Shown here piece after piece: positions 34,756 through 43,855 of a stretch of DNA of 64,000 nt. The DNA is taken from assembly GCF_003075095.1 (NCBI RefSeq), contig NZ_QCZF01000004.1, forward strand, positions 367,885-431,884, written 5' to 3'. Both the position numbers and the translations under genes were made by a program. How positions within the stretch are numbered: position 1 is the first letter of the stretch; each line of letters starts with the position of its first letter. This DNA is from Blastococcus litoris (GTDB taxonomy: Bacteria; Actinomycetota; Actinomycetes; Mycobacteriales; Geodermatophilaceae). The notes beneath the pieces were generated by a model. It did not search any database, was not told where the DNA came from, and saw nothing but the letters and a program-made list of their open reading frames with translations.

Positions 34756-36166
34756 CCTCACCGCCGACCTGTTAAGCGCTGGCACCGTGCCTCGACGAGC
34801 GGACGCATCACCGGTGGCGGTGGATTGGACGCTGGTGCGTCGGCTGCACGAGGCGACGGCGACGGCCCTGGCCGAGGAACTCAAGCGCCGCCCGACGCTC
34901 AGCACGGTGGCCCAGCAGGAGCTGGCCCGCACGCTCGTCCAGGACGGCGTCGACGAGTTGGTCCGGCAGCGGATGCGCGCCGGGCAGGTGGTTCCCACGC
35001 CGGCCGAGGAGAGGGTGATCGCCCAGGCGGTGTTCGCCGCCCAGTTCGGGTTGGGTCGGCTGCAGCCCTACGTGGACGACCCGCTGGTGGAGAACATCGA
35101 GGCCCACGGCTACGACAACGTATGGATCGGTTACGCCGACGGCCGGGACGTCCGCGTCGACCCGATCGCCGACTCGGACGACGAGCTTGTGCTGCAGCTG
35201 CAGCACATCGCCGCTCGGCTGGGCCGCGCGGAGCGGACGTTGACCACAGCCAGTCCGCTGCTCACCATGCGCCTGCCCGACGGGTCCCGGTTGGCCGCAG
35301 TCATCGAGACGGTGCCGCGACCCCAGCTCGTGATCCGTCGCCACCGGATCCGCAACGTCGACCTCGACGGCATGATCGGGCTGCGCGCGATCGACCGGCC
35401 GCTGGCCGAGTTCCTGCGGGCAGCGGTGCGGGCGCGCAAGAACATCGTCGTCACCGGCGCCCAGGCTGCGGGCAAGACGCTGATGCTGCGGGCGCTGGCC
35501 AATGAGCTGCCGGTCGAGGAGCACCTTGCCACGATCGAGAAGCATTTTGAGCTGCTGCTGCACGAGCTGCCCGACCGGCATCCGAGGGTCGTGCCGTTCG
35601 AGGCCCGGGAGGGCACCGGGGAGCGCGGCCCCGACGGCCGCCGCCTCGGCGAGGTGACCCTGACCGAACTGGTCGAGCAGGCGCTGGTCATGAATGTCAG
35701 CCGCGTGTGGCTGGGCGAGGTCCGCGGCGAGGAGGCGTGGCCGCTGATCGAGGTGATGGAGGCGGGGGAGGGCGGCTCGGCCTGCACCCTGCACGCCCGC
35801 TCTGCCCACCACGCCCTCGAGCGGCTGGCCAACCTGTGTATGCGCGGCCGCGCGGCGGTCACCCCGGAGCACGCGTACCGGTCCTGCGCGTCGGCGATCG
35901 ACCTGATCGTGCACATCACCACCGTGGACGAGCGGTGGATCGGGGGCGAGCGGCACCGGTTCGTCAGCCAGGTCCTCGAGTGCAACGGCATCGGTGAGGG
36001 CGGGCGTCCGGCCGTCACCGACGTCTTCGTCCCTGGGCCCGACGGACGGGCCGTACCCGAGCACGATCCGGTGGGCCTGGCCGACTACGTCCGGGTCGGC
36101 TTCGATCCCGACTGGCTTCGTTCCGGCCGCGGCCACTGGCCGAGTGCCGCTGGGGGACGGCGATGA
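34745..36166 (+). CDS. TadA/CpaF secretion ATPase
   Basis: A 473-residue hexameric ATPase that powers Tad pilus assembly. It has an N-terminal helical region (about 25-110) and a GSPII_E core: G-R-L-Q-P-Y-V-D-D-P-L-V-E-N-I, Walker A T-G-A-Q-A-A-G-K-T near residue 240, and Walker B and His box (R-V-W-L-G-E-V-R-G-E-E, then G-G-S-A-C-T-L-H-A). GTG start. Its stop overlaps the TadB-like gene (ATGA). Walker A has two Ala residues before GKT, but the fold is intact. Confidence 0.93.
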   Translation: MSADLTADLLSAGTVPRRADASPVAVDWTLVRRLHEATATALAEELKRRPTLSTVAQQELARTLVQDGVDELVRQRMRAGQVVPTPAEERVIAQAVFAAQFGLGRLQPYVDDPLVENIEAHGYDNVWIGYADGRDVRVDPIADSDDELVLQLQHIAARLGRAERTLTTASPLLTMRLPDGSRLAAVIETVPRPQLVIRRHRIRNVDLDGMIGLRAIDRPLAEFLRAAVRARKNIVVTGAQAAGKTLMLRALANELPVEEHLATIEKHFELLLHELPDRHPRVVPFEAREGTGERGPDGRRLGEVTLTELVEQALVMNVSRVWLGEVRGEEAWPLIEVMEAGEGGSACTLHARSAHHALERLANLCMRGRAAVTPEHAYRSCASAIDLIVHITTVDERWIGGERHRFVSQVLECNGIGEGGRPAVTDVFVPGPDGRAVPEHDPVGLADYVRVGFDPDWLRSGRGHWPSAAGGRR

Positions 36167-37074
36167 GCGGCACGGGGTTGCTCGCCGGCGTCTGCGGGGC
36201 GCTGCTGGTTGGCGGCCTGCTGCTGGCCGCCCACGCGCTCACGTCCCCCGAACAGCCGGCTCGGCCGCTGCGCCTCCAGCTGCGTCCGACGGTGCGGGCG
36301 GACCGCCCGGCGGTGCGGCGGCAGCGGGCGCTGTGGGTGGTCGCCGCCGTTGCGACGGCGGTGGTGTGGCTGGCCTCGGGCTGGCCGGTCGGTGGCGTGC
36401 TGGCCGGGTTGGCGGTGATCGGGGTGCCGTGGCTACTGGCGCAGTTCTCCGGCGGCAACGCCATGGTGGAGCGACTGGAGGCGCTGCAGGAGTGGGTGCG
36501 CCGCACCGCCGACGTGCTGGCTGCCGGCGGCGGGTTGGAGCAGACGCTGATTCGTTCGGCCCGCACCGCCCCCGAGCCGATCGCGACGGAAGTGGCGGCA
36601 CTGGCCGCGCGGCTTCAGGCGCGCTGGCCGACGTCCCGGGCGCTGCTGGCCTTCGCCGACGATCTCGACGACGCCGCCGGGGACCTGGTCGTCTCCGCTT
36701 TGTTGCTGGGTGCGGAGTTGCGCGGGCCGGGGCTGGCGCGGGTGCTGACCGAGCTGGCGGGAAGCCTCACCGAGGACGTAACCATGCGGCGCAAGGTCGA
36801 GGCCGACCGCGCCAAGCCCCGCGCGAACGCCCGCTGGCTGCTGCTGATCACCGTCGCCGCGTCTGGGCTGGCCGCGCTCAACGGCGACTACCTGGCCCCA
36901 TACGGCACGGAAGTCGGGCAGCTGGTGATGGCCGCCATCGCCGGGCTGATCGTCGCCTGCCTGCTGTGGATGCGCCGGCTCACCGCCCCTGCGCCATTCC
37001 CACGCTTCATAGTCGATCCCGACCGCCGCCGGCGGGCTTCCGGTCTCAAGCCGAACGAGCTGCCGGTCCCATGA
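36163..37074 (+). CDS. TadB-like inner-membrane platform protein
   Basis: A 303-residue type II secretion F-domain protein. It has two N-terminal helices (about 5-25 and 50-95), a cytoplasmic F domain (A-L-Q-E-W-V-R-R-T-A-D-V-L-A-A-G-G-G-L-E-Q, then L-R-G-P-G-L-A-R-V-L-T-E-L) and two C-terminal helices near 225-270. It forms the membrane platform of the Tad machine with TadC. ATG start; overlaps both neighbours by 4 bp. Confidence 0.88.
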   Translation: MSGTGLLAGVCGALLVGGLLLAAHALTSPEQPARPLRLQLRPTVRADRPAVRRQRALWVVAAVATAVVWLASGWPVGGVLAGLAVIGVPWLLAQFSGGNAMVERLEALQEWVRRTADVLAAGGGLEQTLIRSARTAPEPIATEVAALAARLQARWPTSRALLAFADDLDDAAGDLVVSALLLGAELRGPGLARVLTELAGSLTEDVTMRRKVEADRAKPRANARWLLLITVAASGLAALNGDYLAPYGTEVGQLVMAAIAGLIVACLLWMRRLTAPAPFPRFIVDPDRRRRASGLKPNELPVP

Positions 37075-37985
37075 GCGGCACCCAGGCGCTGCTGATCGGC
37101 TCCGGCGCGCTCGTCGGACTCGGAGCGTTCCTGCTACTGCGTGCCGTTCTCGTGGTCGAGCAGCCGCGGCTGGCCGACGCGCTGGCCCGCCTCGACGGCA
37201 GCGCGGCTCCGGTACCGGTCGGGCCGATGCCGGAGGGAGGCGACCGGTGGGCGCGGGCGACCGGCCGCGCCGGTGCCTGGGCCGCCACCCGGCTGCCCGC
37301 CGCCGGGCGGAGTGCGCCGTCCCAGGCGCTGGCGTTGATCGGCTGGACTCTAGAGGGTTACGCCGTCCGCAAAGTCGGTTTGGCCGCGTTCGGCGCGGTA
37401 TTCGTTCCGCTGCTGACCGCCGTGCTCGGCGTAACCGGCATCCGGTTGCCGGTGGCGGTGCCGGTCGCCGGGTCGCTGGCACTGGCCGGCGTGCTGTTCC
37501 TCGTCGTCGATCTGGTCGTGCGTGACCAGGCCGCCGAGGCCCGCGGGCAGATGCGGCGGGCGCTGTGCTCCTATCTGGACCTCGTCAGCCTGCGCCGCGA
37601 CGCCAGCGAGGGTCCCACCATCGCCCTGGAGCGGGCCGCCGGCGTAGGGGATGGCTGGGTGTTCCGGCGGATCACCGATGCGCTGGTCGCCTCCCGGCTG
37701 GCCGGCGATCCGCCGTGGGACGGCCTGCGTCGAATGGCAGCCGACACCGGTGTTGGGGAGCTGGCCGACGTGGCCGACATCGCCGAGGTCGCCGCCCGGG
37801 AAGGCGCGTCGATCGCGCCGACGCTGCGGGCCCGTGCCCAGTCGCTGCGGGTGCAGCTGCTGGCAGAGGAAGAGGCGGCGGCCAACACGGCCAGCGAGAA
37901 GCTCACCGCTCCCGTCGCCCTCCTGTCGATCGCCTTTCTGCTGCTTTTCCTCTATCCCGCCCTGGCCCGCTTGATGGCCACCTGA
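37071..37985 (+). CDS. TadC-like inner-membrane platform protein
   Basis: A 304-residue F-domain protein, the second platform component. The N-terminal helix is at 5-25, two helices lie near 98-148, the F domain carries Y-L-D-L-V-S-L-R-R-D-A-S-E-G, and a C-terminal helix runs L-L-S-I-A-F-L-L-L-F-L-Y-P. The frame is open for a further kilobase upstream, but ATG 37071 overlaps the TadB stop (ATGA) and gives the correct length. Confidence 0.88.
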   Translation: MSGTQALLIGSGALVGLGAFLLLRAVLVVEQPRLADALARLDGSAAPVPVGPMPEGGDRWARATGRAGAWAATRLPAAGRSAPSQALALIGWTLEGYAVRKVGLAAFGAVFVPLLTAVLGVTGIRLPVAVPVAGSLALAGVLFLVVDLVVRDQAAEARGQMRRALCSYLDLVSLRRDASEGPTIALERAAGVGDGWVFRRITDALVASRLAGDPPWDGLRRMAADTGVGELADVADIAEVAAREGASIAPTLRARAQSLRVQLLAEEEAAANTASEKLTAPVALLSIAFLLLFLYPALARLMAT

Positions 37986-38015
37986 CCCGGTGACCCTGAC
38001 CGCAGAGGAACCCCG

Positions 38016-38213
38016 ATGACCGCGATGCTCACTCTCCTGACCGTCGTCGGCGCGCAGCTGCGCGACCGGCTGCGCAATCTCCGCGACGAGCCTGAGCGCG
38101 GCTCGCTGTCGGTCGAGCAGGTGATCATCACCGTGGCGCTGATCGGCATCGCAGTCGCGCTGGTAGCCGTGATCGCCAACGCGGTCACCTCTCGGTCGTC
38201 CCAGATTCAGTAG
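38016..38213 (+). CDS. Flp-type prepilin
   Basis: A 65-residue protein: a charged leader (about 1-30), then G-S-L-S-V-E-Q-V-I-I-T-V-A-L followed by a hydrophobic helix. Cleavage after Gly would leave Glu at mature position 5, the classic type IV prepilin rule. The mature protein would be about 36 residues, typical for Flp pilins. ATG 38016 follows the TadC stop by 30 bp. It is probably the major pilin of the Tad pilus; no prepilin peptidase gene is visible in the window. Confidence 0.8.
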   Translation: MTAMLTLLTVVGAQLRDRLRNLRDEPERGSLSVEQVIITVALIGIAVALVAVIANAVTSRSSQIQ

Positions 38214-38299
38214 CCCGGCCCGTGGCTCGTCCCGCCAGCCCCTGTGGCCCTGCGGCCGTGTCTCGGCCCTGCCCCGTTGAGGGCAGCCGGGCGGGCGGC

Positions 38300-38686
38300 G
38301 TGGTGCGCCGAAGGATGTCGGGCGAGCGCGGTGCGGCGTCGGTGGAGCTGGCGGTCACCTTCCCGGTGGTGCTGCTGTTGGTGATGACGCTGATCCAGGC
38401 GGCGTTGTGGTTCTACGCACGCTCGATCGCGCTGGGCGCCGCCCAAGAGGGCGCCCGCGAGGGCCGGGTGCAGCCTGCCTCGACCGCGCGCGCCCTGTCG
38501 GCCGCCGAGGGCTTCCTCGACCAGACCGCGCAGGACCTGCTCACCGGCCGGGACGTGACCGTGACCGGCTCACCGAGCAGTATCGAGGTCACCGTCACCG
38601 GGACTTCGCTCAGCCTCTTTCCGGGCCTGTCGGGCTGGTCGGTGGCTCAGACCGCCATCGGCCCGGTGGAACGGCCGACGCCATGA
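38300..38686 (+). CDS. TadE-like pseudopilin
   Basis: A 128-residue protein: G-E-R-G-A-A-S-V-E-L-A-V-T-F followed by a hydrophobic helix and W-F-Y-A-R-S-I-A-L-G-A-A-Q-E-G-A-R-E-G, the TadE pattern. Glu five residues after Gly fits prepilin-type processing. The open frame begins at GTG 38222, but GTG 38300 or the nearby ATG 38315 gives a normal short leader; the start is uncertain. The end overlaps the next gene by 4 bp. Confidence 0.8.
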   Translation: MVRRRMSGERGAASVELAVTFPVVLLLVMTLIQAALWFYARSIALGAAQEGAREGRVQPASTARALSAAEGFLDQTAQDLLTGRDVTVTGSPSSIEVTVTGTSLSLFPGLSGWSVAQTAIGPVERPTP

Positions 38687-39108
38687 GCCCCCAGGCCAGG
38701 GAGCGGGGGTCGGTGTCGGTCGAGCTGGCGCTGCTGGCCCCGGCGCTGCTCCTGCTGCTGTCCTTCGCCGTCGTCGCCGGACGCACCCAGGTCGCCGAGG
38801 GCGCCGTCCAGGAGGCCGCACGGGCCGCCGCCCGGGAGGCCTCGCTCGCCCGCGACGCTGCCACTGCCGCCGCACTGGCCGACGCCCAGGCGCAGCGCAC
38901 CTTGGCCGATCAGGATCTGCGCTGCGAGGGCACCACAGTCGACGTCGACACCGCCGGCTTCCAGGCCCCGCTCGGCCAGCCCGGCGACGTCACGGTCTCG
39001 ATCACCTGCGTAGTCGGTATGGCCGACCTGCTGGCCCCCGGCCTGCCCGGATCGGTCACCGTCGAGGCCTCCTTCATCAGCCCCGTCGACGCCTACCGCG
39101 AACGATGA
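38683..39108 (+). CDS. TadE/TadF-like pseudopilin
   Basis: A 141-residue protein with E-R-G-S-V-S-V-E-L-A-L-L-A-P and a hydrophobic helix, then an Ala-rich helical segment (E-A-A-R-A-A-A-R-E-A-S) and a small beta domain with two Cys (D-L-R-C and S-I-T-C) that may pair. ATG 38683 overlaps the preceding stop. Second minor pilin of the Tad operon. Confidence 0.8.
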   Translation: MSPQARERGSVSVELALLAPALLLLLSFAVVAGRTQVAEGAVQEAARAAAREASLARDAATAAALADAQAQRTLADQDLRCEGTTVDVDTAGFQAPLGQPGDVTVSITCVVGMADLLAPGLPGSVTVEASFISPVDAYRER

Positions 39109-39551
39109 CCGGCTACCACGGGCACCGGAGGCCGGACCGAGAGCGCGGCACCATCAGCGTCTTCCTGGCCGTCCTCGTTCCCGGGCTGCTGCTCATCATC
39201 GGATTGGCCGTCGACGGCGGCGCCAAGGTGGCCGCCACACAGCGCGCCAACGCCATCGCCGACGAGGCCGCCCGCGCCGGCGGACAGGCCCTCGACATTT
39301 CCGCCGCCCTCACCGGACAGGTGCGGGTCGACCCGGCCGCTGCGGTCGCGGCCGCGCAGGACTACCTCGACCGCAACGACGTGCAGGGCGCGGTGACTGT
39401 CGTAGACGGCGACACCCTGCACGTGACCACCTCCATCACCGAGCCCACCTCGTTCCTCGGCCTTCTCGGCATTTCCACCCTCACCGTGGAGGGCTCCGGC
39501 ACCGCCGACCTGATCACTGACACCGGCCAAAACGGGGGAGGTGGCCCATGA
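39105..39551 (+). CDS. TadG-like pilus protein
   Basis: A 148-residue protein: E-R-G-T-I-S-V-F-L-A-V-L-V-P-G-L-L-L-I-I-G-L-A-V-D-G-G near residue 15-40 and A-N-A-I-A-D-E-A-A-R-A-G-G-Q. This is the N-terminal signature of TadG/RsaA-type proteins, but the large von Willebrand-type part of full TadG is missing, so it is a short form. The third pseudopilin in line, overlapping both neighbours by 4 bp. Confidence 0.75.
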   Translation: MTGYHGHRRPDRERGTISVFLAVLVPGLLLIIGLAVDGGAKVAATQRANAIADEAARAGGQALDISAALTGQVRVDPAAAVAAAQDYLDRNDVQGAVTVVDGDTLHVTTSITEPTSFLGLLGISTLTVEGSGTADLITDTGQNGGGGP

Positions 39552-42500
39552 CCGCACCGCCGCGGGAACTCGACTTGCTGCGCAGACTGGTCGCCGTCCT
39601 GGTGTTGGCGGCCGCCGTCGTCGGCATCCCGATCGCGCTTTGGCAGCTCGGCGGGGCCCACCTACCCGACGAGCTGCCTTCCTGGGCGCAGCTCACCACC
39701 GCGCTGAGCGGACCGGACACCGGCGCCGTTTTCCTCGGCCTGCTCGTAGTCATCGGCTGGACCGCCTGGGCCTGCTTCGCACTGTCGGTGGCCGTCGAGC
39801 TCGTCAGTCAGCTGCGCGGCATGCCGCCGCTGCGGCTGCCCGGCCTGACGGCCGCCCAGCAGCTGGCCGGCCTTCTCGTCGCCGCCGTCCTCGGTGTCGG
39901 CAGCGGGCCGTTGCTCGCCGCCCCCGCCCTGGCCGCCCCCCCGATCGTCGCCGAACAGCCGGATGGCCACGACGAGCCGCCGCCCGCACCGGCCCCAGCG
40001 TCGGACACCCCGCCCACCGCGCCTCCGGCGGCCGGTCCCAGCTACACCGTTCAGCCGCGCGACACCCTCGGGCGCATCGCCGCCCGATACCTGGGCGACT
40101 GGAGCCGCTTCGAGGAGATCCTCGAGCTCAACCGCGGTCGGCCGCAGCCCGACGGCGCGATCCTCGACGACCCGGGGTTGATCCGCCCCGGTTGGATCCT
40201 GGTGCTCCCGCCGGACGCCGCCCTTCCGGCGGCCGGCTCAACGGCCGCGGACGTGACCGTGCGACGCGGCGACACCCTCGCCGACATCGCCGAGCAGCAC
40301 GGCCTGGACGGCTGGCAGCCGATCTTCGCCCTCAATGCCGGCGAACCGCTTCCCGGCGGCGGCCGATTCACCGACCCCGACCTGATCCTCCCCGGGCAGG
40401 TCCTCGAGCTCCCACCCGTAGACCCGCCGGCCGCCGGCCCCCCGGCCAGTCCCGAGCCACCGGCAGAGGAGGTACCGCCGCCATCCCCGCCGCACGAAGA
40501 TGAGCCAGCCGTGCCGGCGGAGCCCCCGCCGACCGCGGCCGCCTCGCCGACATCGGAGACTCCAACCGACGAACCAGGGCAGCCGCCGGCCGACCCCGAT
40601 GCCCGCAACGCCGAGGGGGACCAGTTCTCGGCGGAGCTGGCGGCCGTTCTCGCCGGCAGCGGGGCACTGCTCGCCGCAGGTGTGGGCGCGGCGTGGCTGG
40701 CGCACCGCCGCGCGCGGCTGCGCCGCCGCCGCCCCGGCCGACGGCTGATCCCCCTCCCGAAGGAACTGTCCGCCACGCAGACGGTCGTCACCTCGGCGCC
40801 CGACGGGGGTACGTCCGACTACGCCGCGCTCGATCTGGCGCTGCGCGGTCTTGCCGTCCTGATCTCCGAGGGCCCCGACGGGCCTCTGCCCGACGTCGTC
40901 GCCGCCCGACTGCACGGCGGCCGGCTCGGGCTGCGGCTGTACGCCCCCGCCGGCCGTCCGCCCCCCGAACCGTGGACCGCCGACGACACCGGCCTGTGGT
41001 GGTCCCTGCAGCTGGACCGGGACACCGGCGTGGCCACCGAAGTGGCGCGGGCACGCCTGGCGCCGTATCCGACCTTGGTCACCATCGGCACCGATGGCGG
41101 AGGTCGTTGGCTGCTGGACCTGGAACGCCTCGGTGCCGTGTACGTGGCCGGATCGGCCGACCGCCGCACCGACTTCGCCCGGCACCTGGCCGCCGAACTG
41201 GCCGTCAACAGCTGGTCGGACCTCCTCACCGTCACCACCGTCGGTTTCGGCAAGGAATTGCTCGACCTGGCACCGCACCGGGTCCACCCGACCAACACCG
41301 CCAATGACCCCGCACTGCACGCCGCCCTGCGGGAAGTGGCTGAGCGGGACACCGACGACGTGCTGGACGGGCGGCTACAGGCCGGAGCGGGGGACGGCTG
41401 GATGCCGCAGGTCGTCCTCGACCCACGCTCCCCGGATCTGGTCGACGAACTGGCCGAGGCCGCCGCCGCCCTGCGTGCCCGCGAGCGGCGCGCCGCCGTC
41501 GCAGTCGTGCTCGGCGTCGAGCCGGAGGAGGTAAGCGATGGGTGGCTGCTGACCCTGGCCGACGACGGGTCGCTGCTGATTCCGGCACTGGAGCTTCGGC
41601 TACCGGCTCCACAACTGACCGCCGAGCAGGCTCGCGACATCGCCGCGCTGCTGGCTTTCGAACGCGACTCCGATGACGACCCGATTCCCGCCGCCGTCGG
41701 CGACCGACCCTGGCAGGTGCACACCGACGCCGCCGGCGCCCTCCTCGACGACGCCTCCGATCCGGGCACCACCGCGCCACCGGTCCAATTGCCCGCCCCG
41801 CACACGGGCGGACGTCGGTTCACCACCGCTGCGGCGAGCGATGCGACGCCGGGCGCGTCGACCGAAACTCCCGCACGAACGACGTCCTCGGTGAGCGATG
41901 CCGCCGAGGCGCCGGGGCGTGCGGCGCTGGCCGACGTGCGCAGCCGGATCGAGGACGACCTCGCCCAACTCGACCGCGATCTCGCCGACTGGTGGGCGCT
42001 GGACTGCGCCCGGCCGCGGCTGACGCTGCTCGGACCGGTCACCCTGCGCGCGCACGGTGATGAGGCGGCCGTGGCCAGGTCGGGGCTTCGGCGCCGCTAC
42101 GAGGAGGCCGTCGCCTACCTCGCCACCCGCCCGCACGGCGCCACCGCCGACGAGGCCGCAACCGCGCTGCAGCCGGCCCGCGGCGGCAGGACCGATCCGG
42201 TCAGCGCCCGCGCCTACGTCCACCGGGTCACCGCCGGTGCCCGCGCTTGGCTGGCCACCGATCCCGCCACCGGCCAGAAGTACCTCAGCTCCGGCCAGCG
42301 CGGCCGGTACACATTGACCAACGTGCTCGTCGACGCCGACCTGTTCCGCCAGCTGCGCGCCCGCGCCGGGGTCCGCGGGGACGACGCCCTGCCCGATCTG
42401 CTTGCCGCGCTGCGGCTGGTGTCCGGGCCGCCGTTCGCCCAGCGCCCGGCCGGTTACGAGTGGCTGGACGGCCTGGATCTCACGCTGACAGCCGCGGTCT

Positions 42501-42781
42501 GCGACGTCGCCCACCAGGTGGTCACGGCCGCCCTCGCCGACGACGACCTGGCCGCCGCCGGTACCGCCTCGGCCACCGCCCTTCTCGTTGCGCCGGACGA
42601 CGAGCAAGTGCTGCTGGATGCGATGTGGGTGGCCTTCCACCAGGGCAACCGCGCCGAGGCCGAGACCTACGTCGCTCGCATCGTGGCGGTCCACGACGGT
42701 GAGGACGAGATGGACCTCCCCATGAGCACCGCCGAGACCATCAACCGCGCCCGCCGGCAGTTCCTCGACCGTGCCTCGTGA
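39548..42781 (+). CDS. membrane LysM-BTAD protein of the Tad operon
   Basis: A 1,077-residue protein. It has two or three N-terminal membrane helices (about 10-32, 58-80 and 100-120), a Pro-rich linker, two LysM domains (about 168-220 and 233-283; Y-T-V-Q-P-R-D-T-L and V-T-V-R-R-G-D-T-L), a long Pro/Glu linker and another membrane helix near 360-380. A large soluble domain and a C-terminal BTAD-like tetratricopeptide domain (about 870-1077; L-L-G-P-V-T-L-R-A and R-A-Y-V-H-R-V-T) follow. LysM binds peptidoglycan; BTAD is usually found in SARP-type regulators. It could link the pilus to the wall and to a cytoplasmic sensor. ATG start overlaps the previous stop. Confidence 0.8.
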   Translation: MTAPPRELDLLRRLVAVLVLAAAVVGIPIALWQLGGAHLPDELPSWAQLTTALSGPDTGAVFLGLLVVIGWTAWACFALSVAVELVSQLRGMPPLRLPGLTAAQQLAGLLVAAVLGVGSGPLLAAPALAAPPIVAEQPDGHDEPPPAPAPASDTPPTAPPAAGPSYTVQPRDTLGRIAARYLGDWSRFEEILELNRGRPQPDGAILDDPGLIRPGWILVLPPDAALPAAGSTAADVTVRRGDTLADIAEQHGLDGWQPIFALNAGEPLPGGGRFTDPDLILPGQVLELPPVDPPAAGPPASPEPPAEEVPPPSPPHEDEPAVPAEPPPTAAASPTSETPTDEPGQPPADPDARNAEGDQFSAELAAVLAGSGALLAAGVGAAWLAHRRARLRRRRPGRRLIPLPKELSATQTVVTSAPDGGTSDYAALDLALRGLAVLISEGPDGPLPDVVAARLHGGRLGLRLYAPAGRPPPEPWTADDTGLWWSLQLDRDTGVATEVARARLAPYPTLVTIGTDGGGRWLLDLERLGAVYVAGSADRRTDFARHLAAELAVNSWSDLLTVTTVGFGKELLDLAPHRVHPTNTANDPALHAALREVAERDTDDVLDGRLQAGAGDGWMPQVVLDPRSPDLVDELAEAAAALRARERRAAVAVVLGVEPEEVSDGWLLTLADDGSLLIPALELRLPAPQLTAEQARDIAALLAFERDSDDDPIPAAVGDRPWQVHTDAAGALLDDASDPGTTAPPVQLPAPHTGGRRFTTAAASDATPGASTETPARTTSSVSDAAEAPGRAALADVRSRIEDDLAQLDRDLADWWALDCARPRLTLLGPVTLRAHGDEAAVARSGLRRRYEEAVAYLATRPHGATADEAATALQPARGGRTDPVSARAYVHRVTAGARAWLATDPATGQKYLSSGQRGRYTLTNVLVDADLFRQLRARAGVRGDDALPDLLAALRLVSGPPFAQRPAGYEWLDGLDLTLTAAVCDVAHQVVTAALADDDLAAAGTASATALLVAPDDEQVLLDAMWVAFHQGNRAEAETYVARIVAVHDGEDEMDLPMSTAETINRARRQFLDRAS

Positions 42782-42935
42782 GGACGGCCGCAGGCTGGAT
42801 CCACCACAACGAGCGAAGCGTCCAACCTGGAAAGACCGCAGTCTGGGCGTCCGGGACGTTCGCCGGGAGGTCGGGGTGTCGTACCTGCTGATCACACTCG
42901 AGTTCGCAGGGGCCTCGACGAAAGGAGAGACGCTA

Positions 42936-43403
42936 GTGATCATCGAGCCGATGGCCGCCGATCTCGACCTCGACGAGGTAGAGGTCGCGCTGCTGCGTGC
43001 CGCGGTCGGTGACTACGCCGCCGAGGCCGCGGTGCTGCTGCTCGCCAACGACGGGTACTGGCCCGCTCTGCTGGGCGTCGCCGGGATGGTCACGGTCGAG
43101 ACTGAGGCGGTCGGCGGGCAGCTCTGGGCGCGCATCGAGTGGGCGGAGCTCGACGCCGCTCTTGCCGACGGACGGCTGCCCGCTAGCCGGGAGGAGCTGG
43201 GGGTGCTCCGTGTGGCCGCAAGTCTCGCCGACGGCCGGCCGGTTGACCTCGCCGACGTGGCCGTGACCCTGGACCGCCGCACCCTCGGCCTGGTGCTCGC
43301 CGCGCTGGCGCACGCTGCTGGCACCCACGAGCACCGCGCGCCCGTCCCGAACGGCTCTGACGTGCGACTGGAGCCACTCTTCCGCTGGCCGACCCGGCAC
43401 TGA
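42936..43403 (+). CDS. unknown protein between Tad and T4SS operons
   Basis: A 155-residue soluble protein. The GTG at 42936 is chosen because AAAGGAGAG lies 7 nt upstream; the longer frame to 42771 has no such signal. The sequence is acidic and helical (L-D-L-D-E-V-E-V-A-L-L-R-A-A-V), with W-A-E-L-D-A-A-L and R-R-T-L-G-L-V-L-A-A-L. I recognise no domain. It lies 6 bp before a helix-turn-helix gene. Confidence 0.6.
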   Translation: MIIEPMAADLDLDEVEVALLRAAVGDYAAEAAVLLLANDGYWPALLGVAGMVTVETEAVGGQLWARIEWAELDAALADGRLPASREELGVLRVAASLADGRPVDLADVAVTLDRRTLGLVLAALAHAAGTHEHRAPVPNGSDVRLEPLFRWPTRH

Positions 43404-43409
43404 TGAGTC

Positions 43410-43667
43410 ATGCCATATCCGCCGCGGCCGCAGCTGCGCCCGTTGCCCGCCTTCGCCGGGACCGCCCGCACCGGCACGGTGACAAGCCACCGGCTGCAGG
43501 CTCAGCTTGAGGCCTTCGTCCTAGATGAGTACGCAGCCGGCCGCTCGCTGCGGCAGATCGCCGAACTGATCGACCGTTCTCCCACCGCCGTCCGCCGTGT
43601 GCTGGACAAGCACGGGGTGCCGCGGCGCGCCGTCGGTGCTCCACGGCAGGGTCGCCAGCATCCCTAA
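43410..43667 (+). CDS. small helix-turn-helix protein
   Basis: An 85-residue basic protein. Residues about 30-70 form a resolvase-type helix-turn-helix (E-Y-A-A-G-R-S-L-R-Q-I-A-E-L-I, then T-A-V-R-R-V-L-D-K-H-G-V). Likely a DNA-binding regulator. ATG start. It ends just before the intergenic segment with operator sites C and D and could also act there. Confidence 0.7.
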   Translation: MPYPPRPQLRPLPAFAGTARTGTVTSHRLQAQLEAFVLDEYAAGRSLRQIAELIDRSPTAVRRVLDKHGVPRRAVGAPRQGRQHP

Positions 43668-43713
43668 CGGAAACCGGATCGTCCGCCAGCATCCGCCGGC
43701 GTACGGGGTGAAT

Positions 43714-43731
43714 CTCCAGTAGTCCTCCAGT
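43714..43731. promoter_or_regulatory. phased repeat operator, site C
   Basis: CTCCAGT at 43714 and 43725, 11 bp apart, in the 188-bp gap before the T4SS operon. Its orientation is opposite to site D, 85 bp away. Confidence 0.65.
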
Positions 43732-43803
43732 AGTCCGCCTGGCTCAGGTCGTCCGTCGACGCTCCCTGCGCCTGGCGTGCCCGGACGTCGGCGAGAGATG
43801 TGT

Positions 43804-43836
43804 GGCCTCTTATCGACTGGAGAACTACTAGAGGCC
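43804..43836. promoter_or_regulatory. phased repeat operator, site D, inside an inverted repeat
   Basis: ACTGGAG at 43816 and ACTAGAG at 43827 (11-bp period). They lie inside a 7-bp inverted repeat, GGCCTCT (43804-43810) and AGAGGCC (43830-43836). The T4SS operon starts 20 bp downstream. Confidence 0.65.
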
Positions 43837-43855
43837 AGGGCGACACGGTCGCGGC

